A DNA stretch of 64,000 nucleotides from Azophilus sp965221465 (GCA_965221465.1 OZ244892.1:3534001-3598000); one strand, 5' to 3'; positions 29,531 to 38,113 are shown, numbered from the stretch's first letter. Numbers and translations: made by a program. The notes: generated by a model not told the origin, from the letters alone.

Positions 29531-29679
29531 GTGCCTGTGCCTCTCTATATCTCTATATCCGGTTGTTCGCAGGTCAGCCCGGTTGTTCGCGGGTCGGGTT
29601 GTCGATCGAGTCAATGTGGATGCCGGGCACCGCTGTACGGTCGGAACAGGGCATCGCTTTGGTTAGTTTGCCTGTTTCG

Positions 29680-30197
29680 TTATCGAATTGTCATATGTGT
29701 TCCGGGTCGGGACATTTCGGCGCAATGACGGCCAAGCATGGACGCCACCAGGTCATCGCAGTTGGTTGCGGCAGGCGGGGCCTCGAGGGTCTTCGGGTTG
29801 GCCATGAAGCGTTCTTCGGGAGCCAGCGTTGGCCGGCTATCGATCTTTCTCATCGCCCAATCCCAGATGTATTGCGCATTGCCGAGCAGCCGCCAAGCGC
29901 CGAGCGCAGGGATTCGGCCATCTCCGCTTCGCGCCAAGGCTCGGCCTGGCCTGCCAACGGCTTGGTCGTCTGGCCCGACCACCCCTTTGGAAGATGGGCA
30001 AGCATCGTGCCGTCGCCCATGGTGATGTCGGTCAGGTCAAAGTACACAGCCAAGGCGCCCGCTGCTGACTCGGCGGCCAATTGGATGTGTCGGGGGAAGC
30101 CTTGCGCCATGTCGGCAGTATACGCCGCACCCAAAATCTGCGGCAGTCTGGAGCCCCCTATCCTTCCCGGAGATATTGCCGAGTTAGGCTGAGCCAT
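29680..30197 (-). pseudogene. Frameshifted gene of unknown function
   Basis: Two minus-strand reading frames look like halves of one protein. The upstream half runs MAQPNSAISPGRIGG...DLTDITMGDGTMLAHLPKGW...EMAESLRSAL from 30197. The downstream half runs AWRLLGNAQYIWDWAMRKID...CDDLVASMLGRHCAEM to the stop at 29680. They switch by one frame near 29,890-29,900, where the overlap LRSALG/ALGAW suggests a single indel. Codon use in both halves is coding-like. The combined product would be about 170 residues. I do not recognise the family. The alternative is two unrelated spurious frames. Confidence 0.35.
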
Positions 30198-30430
30198 TCG
30201 TAGGGCGATATGCCGCTCTACTCGGCACCTCCCGTTGCCGTGCCGCGGACGGGTCATCGGAGTGCTCACTTCCATGCCGGGACAATGCCAACCTGCCTCG
30301 ATCCCCGCATGTGCACGGCACTGCGCGCGAAATGAGAGGCCGGTGCTGGATTTCCAACATGCGGCAGTCAACGGTTACGATGTCGATGTGTTCGACAAGT
30401 CGACCCGCGAACAAGAGCAGGAGAATTCCA

Positions 30431-31693
30431 ATGAAAACACTCATTGCCGGCATGTTGCTGGCGTTTGTTGCAATTGCCGCAGCCTCGGATCTGACCGTAC
30501 GGGACCCGGCCAGCGTCGGCATGTCGGCCGATCGGCTGGATCGCATCACCGCGCATGCGCAGCGCCACGTCGACGAGGGCAAGCTCGCGGGCGTCGTGAC
30601 CCTCGTTGCCCGGGACGGCGCCATCGTCCACTTCGAGGCCGTCGGGCAGCGCGGCGCCGAGGACGAGCGGCCGATGACGAAAGACGCGCTCTTCCGCATT
30701 TTCTCGATGACCAAGCCGATCACCGCCGTCGCCGCCATGATGCTCTACGAAGAGGGCCTGTTTCACCTTACTGACCCGGTCGACAAGTTTGTTCCCGAGT
30801 TTGCCGGGATGACCGTGCTCGGCAAGGACGGCGTGGTCAGGCCGGCCGAGAACCGGATGACCATGCAGCAATTGCTCGGCCACACCACCGGCCTCTCCTA
30901 CGGTTTCAACCCGGACGACACGGTGGACAAGCTCTACCGGCAGGCCGACCTCTGGCAATCGAAAGACCTGGACGAACTCGCGCAGAAGCTCGCCGAGATT
31001 CCGCTGAAGTTCGAGCCCGGCGCCGAGTGGCACTACAGCGTTGCTGTCGACATCACCGGCCTGGTGGTGCAGCGCCTGACGGGCCTGTCGTTCGATGTCT
31101 TCCTGAATGAGCGTCTGTTCGAACCGCTCGGCATGACGGACACCTTCTTCAACGTGCCCGCCGAAAAGATGGACCGTTTTCTTCCCAACCACACCTGGAA
31201 CGACGAGAACGAGAAACTCCAGCAGTTGAAAAAGGACGAACCCTTCCCATACACCGGGGTGACGCTGTTCTCCGGCGGTGGCGGGCTGGTTTCCACGGCC
31301 ATGGACTACCTGCGCTTTTGCGAAATGCTGCGCCGGGGCGGCGAACTCGACGGCGTGCGCATACTGAGCCCGAAGACGGTGGCATACATGTCGACCGACC
31401 ACCTGCCGGGAGCGCTGACCGCAGGTGTCGCCGGCGAGAACCCTACCGCCGCGCTGGTGGGCGGCGGCTATGGCTTCGGGCTCGGCTTCGGGGTCTTGAA
31501 CGACCCGGTCAGGAACGGCGTGATCGGTTCCGCCGGCGAGTACATGTGGGGCGGCGCGGCGGGGACGCTCTTCTGGATCGACCCTGCCGAAGAACTCGTC
31601 GGCATCGGCATGATTCAACTGCTGGGCTCGCCCTGGCCATTGCGCACGGACATGAAGGTGCTGACGTATCAGGCGCTGACGGAGATGAAGTAA
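30431..31693 (+). CDS. Serine hydrolase of the beta-lactamase (class C / esterase EstB) family, exported
   Basis: A 420-residue protein starting at MKTLIAGMLLAFVAIAAAS, a Sec signal peptide, with AGGAG ideally placed upstream. The catalytic SxxK is SMTK in FRIFSMTKPITAVAAMM. The second motif is YSV in WHYSVAVDITG, where beta-lactamases usually have YxN. HTTGLSYGF is the family's HTSGL motif. The C-terminal part is glycine-rich (GGGYGFGLGFGV), with a final MWGGAAGTLFWIDP that replaces the KTG box. This is the pattern of periplasmic esterases or transesterases related to EstB and LovD and not of a true AmpC. The substrate is unknown. The gene stands alone, with no partner in the same orientation. 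Confidence 0.9.
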   Translation: MKTLIAGMLLAFVAIAAASDLTVRDPASVGMSADRLDRITAHAQRHVDEGKLAGVVTLVARDGAIVHFEAVGQRGAEDERPMTKDALFRIFSMTKPITAVAAMMLYEEGLFHLTDPVDKFVPEFAGMTVLGKDGVVRPAENRMTMQQLLGHTTGLSYGFNPDDTVDKLYRQADLWQSKDLDELAQKLAEIPLKFEPGAEWHYSVAVDITGLVVQRLTGLSFDVFLNERLFEPLGMTDTFFNVPAEKMDRFLPNHTWNDENEKLQQLKKDEPFPYTGVTLFSGGGGLVSTAMDYLRFCEMLRRGGELDGVRILSPKTVAYMSTDHLPGALTAGVAGENPTAALVGGGYGFGLGFGVLNDPVRNGVIGSAGEYMWGGAAGTLFWIDPAEELVGIGMIQLLGSPWPLRTDMKVLTYQALTEMK

Positions 31694-31915
31694 GCGGCTG
31701 TTGGGCGTCGATTCCCTGGCTTTCCGGCACGCGCAGCAACCCTGCGTTTACATGCAAAGCCGGGGGAACGGTCGGCATCTGCCGAGCTGAGCATCCGGTC
31801 GCCGGGAAATCAAAATCGTAGAGAGAGTCTGGTTGCAATAAAGGGTCAACCCGATACGACCGGGCTTGGCAATCCTTGCCCGAGTCCGAACCGCTTGGAC
31901 AGGGCATCGTTACAA

Positions 31916-31959
31916 CTGACGCTTCTTCCCATATTGGGTATTATCATTCCCAATATGGG
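31916..31959 (+). promoter_or_regulatory. Promoter with perfect 11-bp inverted-repeat operator around its -10 box
   Basis: CCCATATTGGG (31928-31938) and its exact reverse complement CCCAATATGGG (31949-31959) are separated by 10 bp. The loop contains TATTAT (31939-31944), a 5/6 match to -10. CTGACG (31916-31921) lies 17 bp upstream, a 4/6 match to -35. Transcription would start near 31,951, only a few bases before the ATG at 31,955, which itself lies in the right arm. This fits autorepression by the encoded winged-helix protein and a nearly leaderless mRNA. Confidence 0.7.
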
Positions 31960-32587
31960 TACAACTAGTCGTCAATCAGAGGTCGGATTTCTCGAATCCC
32001 GGCTCGCCGACGTGCTGTTCACGCCGGTAATGCGACGGGTGTTGGCGTTGCTTTTCGGGCAGCCGCAACGGAAGTACCAGAGCAGCGAGCTTATCCGGCT
32101 GGCCAATTCGGGCACCGGCGCCGTACATCGCATATTGACCCGACTCTCGGCCACAGGGCTCGTGTCGGTGGAGAAAGTCGGCAACCAGAAGCACTACCAG
32201 GCCAACGCCGAATCGCCGGTATTCGAAGAACTGGCCGGCCTGGTGCGCAAGACCGTTGGCCTCGTGGATCCTTTGCGCATTGCGCTGGACCCGTTCAAAG
32301 ACCGAATCGTCGGGGCCTTTGTGTACGGGTCGATTGCCAGGGGGACGGAACACGCCGGCAGCGACATCGACTTGATGGTCGTTGCCGACGACATCGACTA
32401 CGCGGAGTTGTTCGCCGCTTTGCCGGATGTCGAAGCTACGCTGGCCCGTTCGGTGAACCCCAATCTGATGACCTGCTCGGAGTGGCAGCGCAAGCAGGAC
32501 GAGCCCGACAGTTTCACCGCACGCGTGGCATCGCAGCCTGCGCTATTCGTGATTGGCGATGAAGATGCCCTCGCAGAATCTCGATAA
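31955..32587 (+). CDS. Winged-helix DNA-binding / MNT-type nucleotidyltransferase (probable autoregulated antitoxin)
   Basis: A 210-residue protein. The N-terminal ~90 residues form a winged helix (VMRRVLALLFGQPQRKYQSS...GAVHRILTRLSATGLV...GNQKHYQA). The C-terminal domain carries the nucleotidyltransferase signature FVYGSIARGTEHAGSDIDLM (G-S-x9-11-D-x-D). Such wHTH-NTase proteins are commonly encoded directly upstream of a small HEPN protein, in the manner of MNT/HEPN toxin-antitoxin pairs. Here the downstream partner is present only as a remnant. The start is chosen at MGTTSRQS because the operator overlaps it; an upstream extension would read through the promoter. Autoregulation through the flanking palindrome is inferred. 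Confidence 0.85.
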   Translation: MGTTSRQSEVGFLESRLADVLFTPVMRRVLALLFGQPQRKYQSSELIRLANSGTGAVHRILTRLSATGLVSVEKVGNQKHYQANAESPVFEELAGLVRKTVGLVDPLRIALDPFKDRIVGAFVYGSIARGTEHAGSDIDLMVVADDIDYAELFAALPDVEATLARSVNPNLMTCSEWQRKQDEPDSFTARVASQPALFVIGDEDALAESR

Positions 32588-32666
32588 TCTGGTCGAGATA
32601 GGCAAACTCGAGCGGGAGCCGCCGTCTGTGCGCGAGCAACAAAATGGTTTTGCAGCCCTATATTGA
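32565..32666 (+). pseudogene. Truncated HEPN-type partner gene (33-codon remnant)
   Basis: An ATG overlapping the end of the nucleotidyltransferase gene by 23 bp begins MPSQNLDNLVEIGKLEREPP. This resembles the usual N-terminus of the HEPN proteins paired with wHTH-nucleotidyltransferases (NLVRIGKL...EPP pattern, recalled from the family). The frame ends after 33 codons at TGA, and none of the three frames downstream shows the expected helical HEPN body or an RxxxxH motif. It looks like a deletion or decay product that left the nucleotidyltransferase unpaired. The region from here to about 32,890 holds nothing else I can support. Confidence 0.5.
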
Positions 32667-32892
32667 TTGACTTCGCTGCATCCATGTCTGTGGTGGCCTC
32701 AATGTGTAAGACGATAGCCATTGCGAACGACTTCGCGGTGCACCGTTCCAAGTGCTGAGTAACAATATGGGTCGCGGCATCCAGGCGGCAATTCGTCGGT
32801 CGACGGATGGCTGCTACGACCGAGCGCTATCACTCCCGGTCCTGCGTCCGGCTGGCGCTTTCTCATCGGTTCGGTATTCCATTGCTGGCAAG

Positions 32893-33803
32893 TTCGCACG
32901 CGACACCGCGCCAATGGCCGGCACGATGCCGGCTGAACATCTGGCAATTTGCACGACTCGTCCCGCAACAGGATTGTTCGATGCCTTGTACCACCGGCGA
33001 CGCCTCCTGCCGCACCGCGCGCTCAGGGCGAAAGCCGGTCCGTGCTACAGTTTCATGCTTCGATTCAACGCTCGCTGATGGAGTACACCATGCAAGAAGC
33101 CGAGCCGGTTTATCCCGTGGGCAATCGCAATCGAGTCCCGGTTTCGCAGCCGAAGGGCCGGCACCCCCTCGCACCCTCGGATTATCCGGAGCGCGACGGT
33201 AATCCGATGGCCGAGACGCCCATCCACTGGCGTGCCACGGTTGACGCAACGGAGCCCCTGCACGGGTATTTCGAGCAACGGAGCGATGTTTACGTCAACA
33301 GCGACATGCTGATGTACTACATGGAGGGGGATCTCCGCCGCAGCGTTGCGCCCGATGTGTGGGTGGCGTTCGGCGTGCCCAAGTTGCCGGAGCGTCGCAC
33401 CTGGCTAGTCTGGCTGGAGGGCAAGGGGCCGGACTTCGTGCTGGAGATCACGTCGAGGTCGACGAAGCGCGAGGACGAGGGGCGCAAGAAGAGCGTTTAT
33501 GAGCAACTTGGGGTGCGCGAGTACTGGCAGTTCGACCCGACCGGCGATTACCTCGATCCGATCCTGAAGGGGCGGGAGTTGGGGCCGGACGGCAAGTACC
33601 GGGATCTGGTGCTTCAGGAGCGGGACGGCGTGCTGTCCCATCCGAGCTTGCTGGGGCTCGATCTGTGCCTGCAGAATGGGCGGCTCTACTACTTCGACCC
33701 GGTGCGCAAGGCGCGCCTGCTGAGCCCCGCGGAAGAGCGCAACGCACGCCGGGTTGCGGAAGCGCGTGTAGCAGAACTCGAGCGCCGGTTTGGCGCGGAG
33801 TGA
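32893..33803 (+). repeat. Direct repeat unit 1 (Uma2 gene plus ~185 bp upstream)
   Basis: The sequence from TTCGCACGCGACACCG through the Uma2 coding region is matched by 34,294-35,288. Homology includes the non-coding leader (CATCTGGCAATTTGCAC, CGGTCCGTGCTACAGTTTCATG, CAACGCTCGCTGATGGAGTA). So the duplication copied the gene together with its own upstream region. Confidence 0.8.
33078..33803 (+). CDS. Uma2-family (DUF820) PD-(D/E)xK-like putative endonuclease, copy 1
   Basis: A 241-residue protein. The core has the restriction-nuclease-like layout of Uma2 proteins: an acidic PDVWVAFGVPKLPER, then DFVLEITSRSTKREDEGRK with the E-x-T/K pair, then YEQLGVREYWQFDPTGDYL. The C-terminus is a short charged helix ending RVAELERRFGAE. 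Uma2 proteins are abundant, often multi-copy, and largely uncharacterised; nuclease activity is inferred from fold. The start at MEYTMQEAEP is conserved in copy 2; a second in-frame ATG is four codons later. Copy 2 lies about 0.7 kb downstream with a DUF413 gene between. Confidence 0.85.
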   Translation: MEYTMQEAEPVYPVGNRNRVPVSQPKGRHPLAPSDYPERDGNPMAETPIHWRATVDATEPLHGYFEQRSDVYVNSDMLMYYMEGDLRRSVAPDVWVAFGVPKLPERRTWLVWLEGKGPDFVLEITSRSTKREDEGRKKSVYEQLGVREYWQFDPTGDYLDPILKGRELGPDGKYRDLVLQERDGVLSHPSLLGLDLCLQNGRLYYFDPVRKARLLSPAEERNARRVAEARVAELERRFGAE

Positions 33804-33913
33804 ACAAAAGGCCAAGCCTCGTTGCGCGCCAATGAATCGTCCGAAATCCGATCAGGAAGGCACTCCGTTAGCTGGGGTGACACGTCGCCGATGAAGCGCG
33901 CGTCACGTCAATC

Positions 33914-34276
33914 ATGACCGCCTCCGGCACTTTCGTCCTACGATGCTCGCAAGAAGTGTTTTCCAAGGAAGAGATTGCCACGCTCGAAGCCTACGGCGCG
34001 CAATTCGAACGCCTCTGCGACGGCCGCCGAAAGCCTGCTACTCCCGCGCAACGTCGTTTCGTAGAGGTTGCGAATGGCCGCTGCGAACCGAAGACCGTGT
34101 ACGAAAAGGTCTGGCTCAAATATCTGAAACGACTGGAATGGGAAAGCAATCCCGAAAACCGGGCCGCCATGGGGCCGCGCCGCAGGGTCCCGGACGATCG
34201 TGCGGATTGGAAGCGGATGCGTGGCGCATCGTGGGGGGAAATGATGCGACGCTCAAGAGGTCTCGACGACCCTTGA
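33914..34276 (+). CDS. DUF413 (MaoP/YifE-like) protein
   Basis: A 120-residue protein. The central part, FSKEEIATLEAYGAQFERLC, then PATPAQRRFVEVANG, then EPKTVYEKVWLKYLKRLE, follows the E. coli MaoP (YifE, DUF413) pattern. That pattern is F-x4-E-x-LE-x2-G, a conserved PxTxxxxxF block and an ExVWxKYxxR block. MaoP helps organise the Ori macrodomain in E. coli; whether this homologue does so is unknown. The C-terminus is basic (RRRVPDDRADWKRMRG) and extends beyond the family core. It lies between two duplicated Uma2 genes, so the unit may have been captured during duplication. Confidence 0.75.
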   Translation: MTASGTFVLRCSQEVFSKEEIATLEAYGAQFERLCDGRRKPATPAQRRFVEVANGRCEPKTVYEKVWLKYLKRLEWESNPENRAAMGPRRRVPDDRADWKRMRGASWGEMMRRSRGLDDP

Positions 34277-34293
34277 TACCAGCTTGAATCCAT

Positions 34294-35288
34294 TTCGCAC
34301 GCGACACCGAGCCAATGGCCGGCGTGACGCAAGCTGCACATCTGGCAATTTGCACCGCACGTCCCGAAACAGGTTCGTTCGATGCTACGTGCCGCCGGCA
34401 CCGCACGCTGCTACGCCGAATTCCCTAGGCGACGCCCGGTCCGTGCTACAGTTTCATGTATCGAATCAACGCTCGCTGATGGAGTACGCCATGCAAGAGG
34501 CCGAGCCGGTTTATCCCGTGGGGAACCGCAATCGAGTCGCGGTTTCGCAGCCGAAGGCTCCGCGTCCCCTCGTTCCCTCGGATTACCCGGAACGCGACGG
34601 CAATCCGATGGCCGAGACCCCCATCCACTGGCACGCCACATACGATGCTGCGCTCCCATTGCATGAATTCTTCAAACAACGGAGTGATATCTACGTCGGC
34701 AGCGACATGCTGATGTATTACATGGAGGGAGGCCTCCGCCGCAGCGTGGTGCCCGATGTGTGGGTGGCGTTCGGCGTGCCCAAGTTGCCGGAACGTCGCA
34801 CCTGGCTGATCTGGTTGGAGGGCAAGGGGCCGGATTTCGTGCTGGAGATCACCTCGAGGTGGACGAAGCGCGAGGACGAGGGGCGCAAGAAGAGCGTTTA
34901 TGAGCAACTTGGGGTACAGGAATACTGGCAATTCGACCCTACCGGCGATTACCTCGACCCCATCCTGAAGGGGCGGGAACTCGGGTCGAACGGCAAGTAC
35001 CGGGAACTGGTGCTTCAGGAGCGGGACGGCGTGCTCTCTCATCCGAGCCTGCTGGGTCTAGATCTCTGCCTGCAGGACGGGCAGCTCTACTACTTCGACC
35101 CGGTGCGCCATGTTCGGCTGCTGACGCCCGCGGAAAACCGAGCTGCCACGCGAAAGGCAGAAGCAGCCTTGCGCAACGCGGAAGCAGCCTTGCATGACAT
35201 GCAGACGGAACGTGACCGGGAACTTGCCGCCCGCCAGGCGGCGGAGGGTCGAGTTGCGGAACTCGAGCGGCAATTGGGCGCGGAGTGA
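34294..35288 (+). repeat. Direct repeat unit 2 (Uma2 gene plus ~185 bp upstream)
   Basis: Second copy of 32,893-33,803. The leader and the first ~210 codons align closely. The C-terminal tail is about 28 codons longer than in copy 1 because of an alanine/glutamate-rich insertion. Confidence 0.8.
34479..35288 (+). CDS. Uma2-family (DUF820) putative endonuclease, copy 2 with coiled-coil tail
   Basis: A 269-residue paralogue of the 33,078 gene, with the same PDVWVAFGVPKLPER, DFVLEITSRWTKRED and YEQLGVQEYWQFDPTG motifs. It differs at the C-terminus, where an extra stretch (KAEAALRNAEAALHDMQTER...LAARQAAEGRVAELERQ) predicts a coiled coil. That region contains an internal repeat, AEAALRNAEAALHD. 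Catalytic-site residues are conserved in both copies, so neither looks dead. The start ATG is at MEYAMQEAEP. The stop is followed within about 10 bp by the convergent DUF7064-like gene. Confidence 0.85.
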   Translation: MEYAMQEAEPVYPVGNRNRVAVSQPKAPRPLVPSDYPERDGNPMAETPIHWHATYDAALPLHEFFKQRSDIYVGSDMLMYYMEGGLRRSVVPDVWVAFGVPKLPERRTWLIWLEGKGPDFVLEITSRWTKREDEGRKKSVYEQLGVQEYWQFDPTGDYLDPILKGRELGSNGKYRELVLQERDGVLSHPSLLGLDLCLQDGQLYYFDPVRHVRLLTPAENRAATRKAEAALRNAEAALHDMQTERDRELAARQAAEGRVAELERQLGAE

Positions 35289-35297
35289 AAGAGCTTC

Positions 35298-36425
35298 CTA
35301 ACCCGAAGCCCCGTCGAAATAGCTCTTGAACCCGGCCGGCGCATAGGGCCCGATCACCCCGAGCTCGAGTGCGCCGATGCCCTCGGCGTTGGTATCGCTT
35401 GCCCGCACCACCTGCTGCACGTGAACGTTCTCGGGTGCAAGCAGGTCGAGTTTCGCCGGGTCGAACGATTCGTGGCCCAGGGCCAGTTCGTCGTGCCACA
35501 GGCCGTGCCGCCATTGGGGGTGCCCGTAGCCGAGCCCCTTCATCTGGAATCGCAGGGTCGGCGTCAGGGAAATCTCGCGCCGTGCCCCGGCAAGCCCCTG
35601 CATCTCGATTTCCGCATGCTTCGCAAGGCGCGTGTTGGCGTGGTACGACACTCGGTGGGCCGTGCTCGCCATGGGTTCCACCGACGCATCGGCGGCATCG
35701 GCAATGTCATCCTCGGAAGCGTTGAGCGGCGCTCTCAACGCCTCGCGAAACAGCGGCTCGCCACGCGTACCGTCGAAGAAGATGGCATGGGTGACGTGGT
35801 CTTCCCAGAACAGGGGCGCCCAAAGGAAGAAAATCCCGGCAGGAACGACGGGGGCGCCGAGCGGTTCCGGTTGCCCCACCGGACGGACGCCCCAGGACCG
35901 GTCCTTGGTAGCACGGCATTTCTCGGGGTCTACGTCGATATCCCCCTCCGGCGTGCGAACCGTTCCGCTCCAGACGCCGAACTGATCGAAACGGGTCGCA
36001 TCCAGGAAGCGCCGCGCCCCTTGCCACAGTGTCTGCCGCCCTTCCTGAATCGCCCCGGTACGCGCTGAAAACTCGAGTTCGCAGCCCAACCCGCTGTCGT
36101 TGTCGTCGAGCACCACGCGGGCCCGGCGCAACGGCTCGATTACCTCGATGCGCATGGGGCCGACGCGGGTCTCCGTTCGTTCAGTGGGCGCGCGCCGTGA
36201 GCCGAAGAAGCAATGCTGCCGGCCGCCGGGCCGAACGACACTGAACGCGCAATCCAGAATCCCGAGGTGCGGATAGACTGCCATGGTGATGCCGAAGTAC
36301 CAGGAGCCGTCCAGCGCATACCCATTGAACCAGGTACGGTCGTAGAAGTTGCGGTCGCTGGTTGCCGGCTGGCCGAGTGGCTCCGGCGTCTGGTGAACGG
36401 GGTAGTCGTCGAATCGGTTCAGCAT
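35298..36425 (-). CDS. DUF7064/DUF7065-like uncharacterised protein
   Basis: A 375-residue protein without signal peptide or membrane segments. It is rich in tryptophan and beta-strand patterns (RTWFNGYALDGSWYFGITMA near the N-terminus, DRSWGVRPVG in the middle, GYGHPQWRHGLWHDELALG near the C-terminus). This resembles the paired DUF7064/DUF7065 proteins common in environmental Proteobacteria and Actinobacteria, which are often encoded beside APH-fold phosphotransferases. One is encoded divergently here at 37,018. No catalytic motif can be named. The start at MLNRFDDYP overlaps the stop of a small upstream frame (ATGCTGA). Confidence 0.6.
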   Translation of the reverse strand: MLNRFDDYPVHQTPEPLGQPATSDRNFYDRTWFNGYALDGSWYFGITMAVYPHLGILDCAFSVVRPGGRQHCFFGSRRAPTERTETRVGPMRIEVIEPLRRARVVLDDNDSGLGCELEFSARTGAIQEGRQTLWQGARRFLDATRFDQFGVWSGTVRTPEGDIDVDPEKCRATKDRSWGVRPVGQPEPLGAPVVPAGIFFLWAPLFWEDHVTHAIFFDGTRGEPLFREALRAPLNASEDDIADAADASVEPMASTAHRVSYHANTRLAKHAEIEMQGLAGARREISLTPTLRFQMKGLGYGHPQWRHGLWHDELALGHESFDPAKLDLLAPENVHVQQVVRASDTNAEGIGALELGVIGPYAPAGFKSYFDGASG

Positions 36426-36727
36426 CGGGCCAACTCCTGCCGGCAATGTTTCACGCGCGTCTTGTAACGCAGGGCGGTTCGAGCGGCGCGCAAAGCGATG
36501 CGCTGCCGGATGCGCTCGTACTCGCGCAGCACATCCCTCGGCACGCGGCTGTGGCCGGGCAGCACATAAAAGCCGAGCTCCGGAAATCTGGAGGTGTAAT
36601 CAGGATACAAGGTGCGCACTGCCCAGGCACTCCGGAGACCACAGGATGGCATCATCCAGACTCGGTACACAACCAAACCCTGCCGTCCTGTTCCGACCGC
36701 GGGCTTTCCATCAACGGATAGGGTCAA
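36419..36727 (-). CDS. Small hypothetical ORF overlapping the DUF7064-like start
   Basis: A 102-codon frame whose stop overlaps the next start as ATGCTGA, an arrangement typical of translational coupling. The C-terminal part (DVLREYERIRQRIALRAARTALRYK) is basic and helical, and WAVRTLYPDYTSRFPELGFY looks protein-like. The N-terminal part does not. It could be a short gene or the 3' remnant of a decayed one. No family recognised. The 290 bp from 36,728 to 37,017 hold no gene I can support. Confidence 0.25.
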   Translation of the reverse strand: MTLSVDGKPAVGTGRQGLVVYRVWMMPSCGLRSAWAVRTLYPDYTSRFPELGFYVLPGHSRVPRDVLREYERIRQRIALRAARTALRYKTRVKHCRQELARC

Positions 36728-37017
36728 GGACCTCGAGAGCGAGACGACAGACCAACCTCGCGATTAGCTTTAATCTGCCGCACCGCGACGATGACATAAA
36801 GTGTCGCCGGATCGATGTCCAGCCGCTTGTTCCGGTTATCCGCGCGACGCACCTTCTCGCCACAAATACCGGAAACTAGGTGCTGTCCGGTTGGACGATC
36901 CGCTCAACGTGCGTCGGGAGTTGCTCGTTATAGCGTCGGGCGAAGCAACTGTACCCCAAATCCAGCAACTCATTAGAATCGATCGCTTGAATTCCGTTCC
37001 ACGAAAGGAGCACAAGC

Positions 37018-38061
37018 ATGTCGATTCCCTCCCATCCAGACCGGGTGACGCCTGGCTGGCTCACGTCTCGACTGAATCGCGCCGGGTTGGCGGGCACGGT
37101 CAGCGAGGTCGCCTGGGAGAGCATCGGCGCCGGGCAGGTCGGGGAAAACGCACGGTTCATCATCAGGGCTGACGGCGACCTGCCGAAGACCCTGGTCGGG
37201 AAGTTCCCGTCCACCAATCCGTCGAGCCGGCAGCTTGCCGTGCAACTGAACAACTACGCCCGGGAAGTGTTCTTCTATAGCGAACTCGGCCGCACCGTGG
37301 ACATTCGCACGCCGCGCTGCTTCGCCGCCGAGTTCGATGCGGAAACCCACGACTTCGTGCTGCTCATGGAAGACCTGGCGCCGGGCGTGCAGATCGACCA
37401 GATGTCGGAGTGCAGCATCGACCAGGCCGCGCTCGCCCTAGAGGAACTCGCCCGGCTGCACGGGCCCCGCTGGGGCGATGCACGACTCGCCGACCTGCCG
37501 CTGTTGGCTCCCTCGCAACTCGGCGACGGCGACGAATCCCCGCACCCGATACTTTTCGCGGCGTTCGTGCAGCGCTACGGCGAACGGCTGAGCGCCGAGC
37601 AGATGGCGGCGGTGAATCGCTTCGAGCAAGGCTACCCGGCTTACGGCAACGTGAAAGCCCCGGAAACGGTGATCCACATCGACTATCGCCTGGACAACAT
37701 GATATTCGGCGGCCCGCACCCGCTCGCCGTATTCGACTGGCAATCGGTGAACCGCGGCAACCCCTGGGTGGATGTCAGTTATTTCATGGGCACTTCGATG
37801 TCCCCGGAACGCCGGGCAGCGAACGAACGCCAACTGCTCGACCACTACCTCGATGTGCTCGGCAGCTACGGTGCGAACCCGGACCGGGATCGTTGCTGGA
37901 CGCTGTACCGACACTTCGCCCCGGCCGGGCTCAACATGGCGGTGCTCGTTTCCACCCTGGTGGGCGAAACCGAGCGCGGCAACGACATGTTCATGGCCAT
38001 GGCCACGCGCAGCATCCGCATGAGCCTGGAGCTCGGCGCCTTCGACCTGCTCGGCTGCTAG
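37018..38061 (+). CDS. APH-fold small-molecule phosphotransferase (aminoglycoside/choline kinase-like)
   Basis: A 347-residue protein. The kinase-like fold is shown by a nucleotide-site Lys (LPKTLVGKFPS), an acidic FVLLMEDLAPG hinge, the catalytic loop HIDYRLDNMIF (H-x-D-x4-N) and the metal-binding segment AVFDWQSV followed by NPWVDVSYFMG. This places it in the APH/EcKinase-like family used on small hydroxylated substrates; aminoglycosides are only one possibility. AAGGAG lies upstream of the ATG. It is divergent from the DUF7064-like gene, a pairing seen elsewhere. The stop codon TAG lies at the edge of a dispersed palindromic repeat, so the last codon may have been set by repeat insertion. 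Confidence 0.85.
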   Translation: MSIPSHPDRVTPGWLTSRLNRAGLAGTVSEVAWESIGAGQVGENARFIIRADGDLPKTLVGKFPSTNPSSRQLAVQLNNYAREVFFYSELGRTVDIRTPRCFAAEFDAETHDFVLLMEDLAPGVQIDQMSECSIDQAALALEELARLHGPRWGDARLADLPLLAPSQLGDGDESPHPILFAAFVQRYGERLSAEQMAAVNRFEQGYPAYGNVKAPETVIHIDYRLDNMIFGGPHPLAVFDWQSVNRGNPWVDVSYFMGTSMSPERRAANERQLLDHYLDVLGSYGANPDRDRCWTLYRHFAPAGLNMAVLVSTLVGETERGNDMFMAMATRSIRMSLELGAFDLLGC

Positions 38062-38113
38062 CAGGCATCCGTTACCAACTTCTTCCTGCTGCCGACGCCG
38101 ATGCGCCCGCGTA
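38056..38113. repeat. Dispersed palindromic repeat, partial copy
   Basis: GCTAGCAGGCATCCGTTACC followed by AACTTCTTCCTGCTGCCGACGCCGATGCGC matches the left half of the repeats at 49,054 and 62,513. The right half is absent. It begins on the stop codon of the phosphotransferase gene. Confidence 0.7.

Noticed and set aside
35418..35435. TGCTGCACGTGAACGT as a third parS site
   Set aside because: Only the central CACGTGAA agrees; 11 of 16 positions match, which is chance level for a GC-rich genome.
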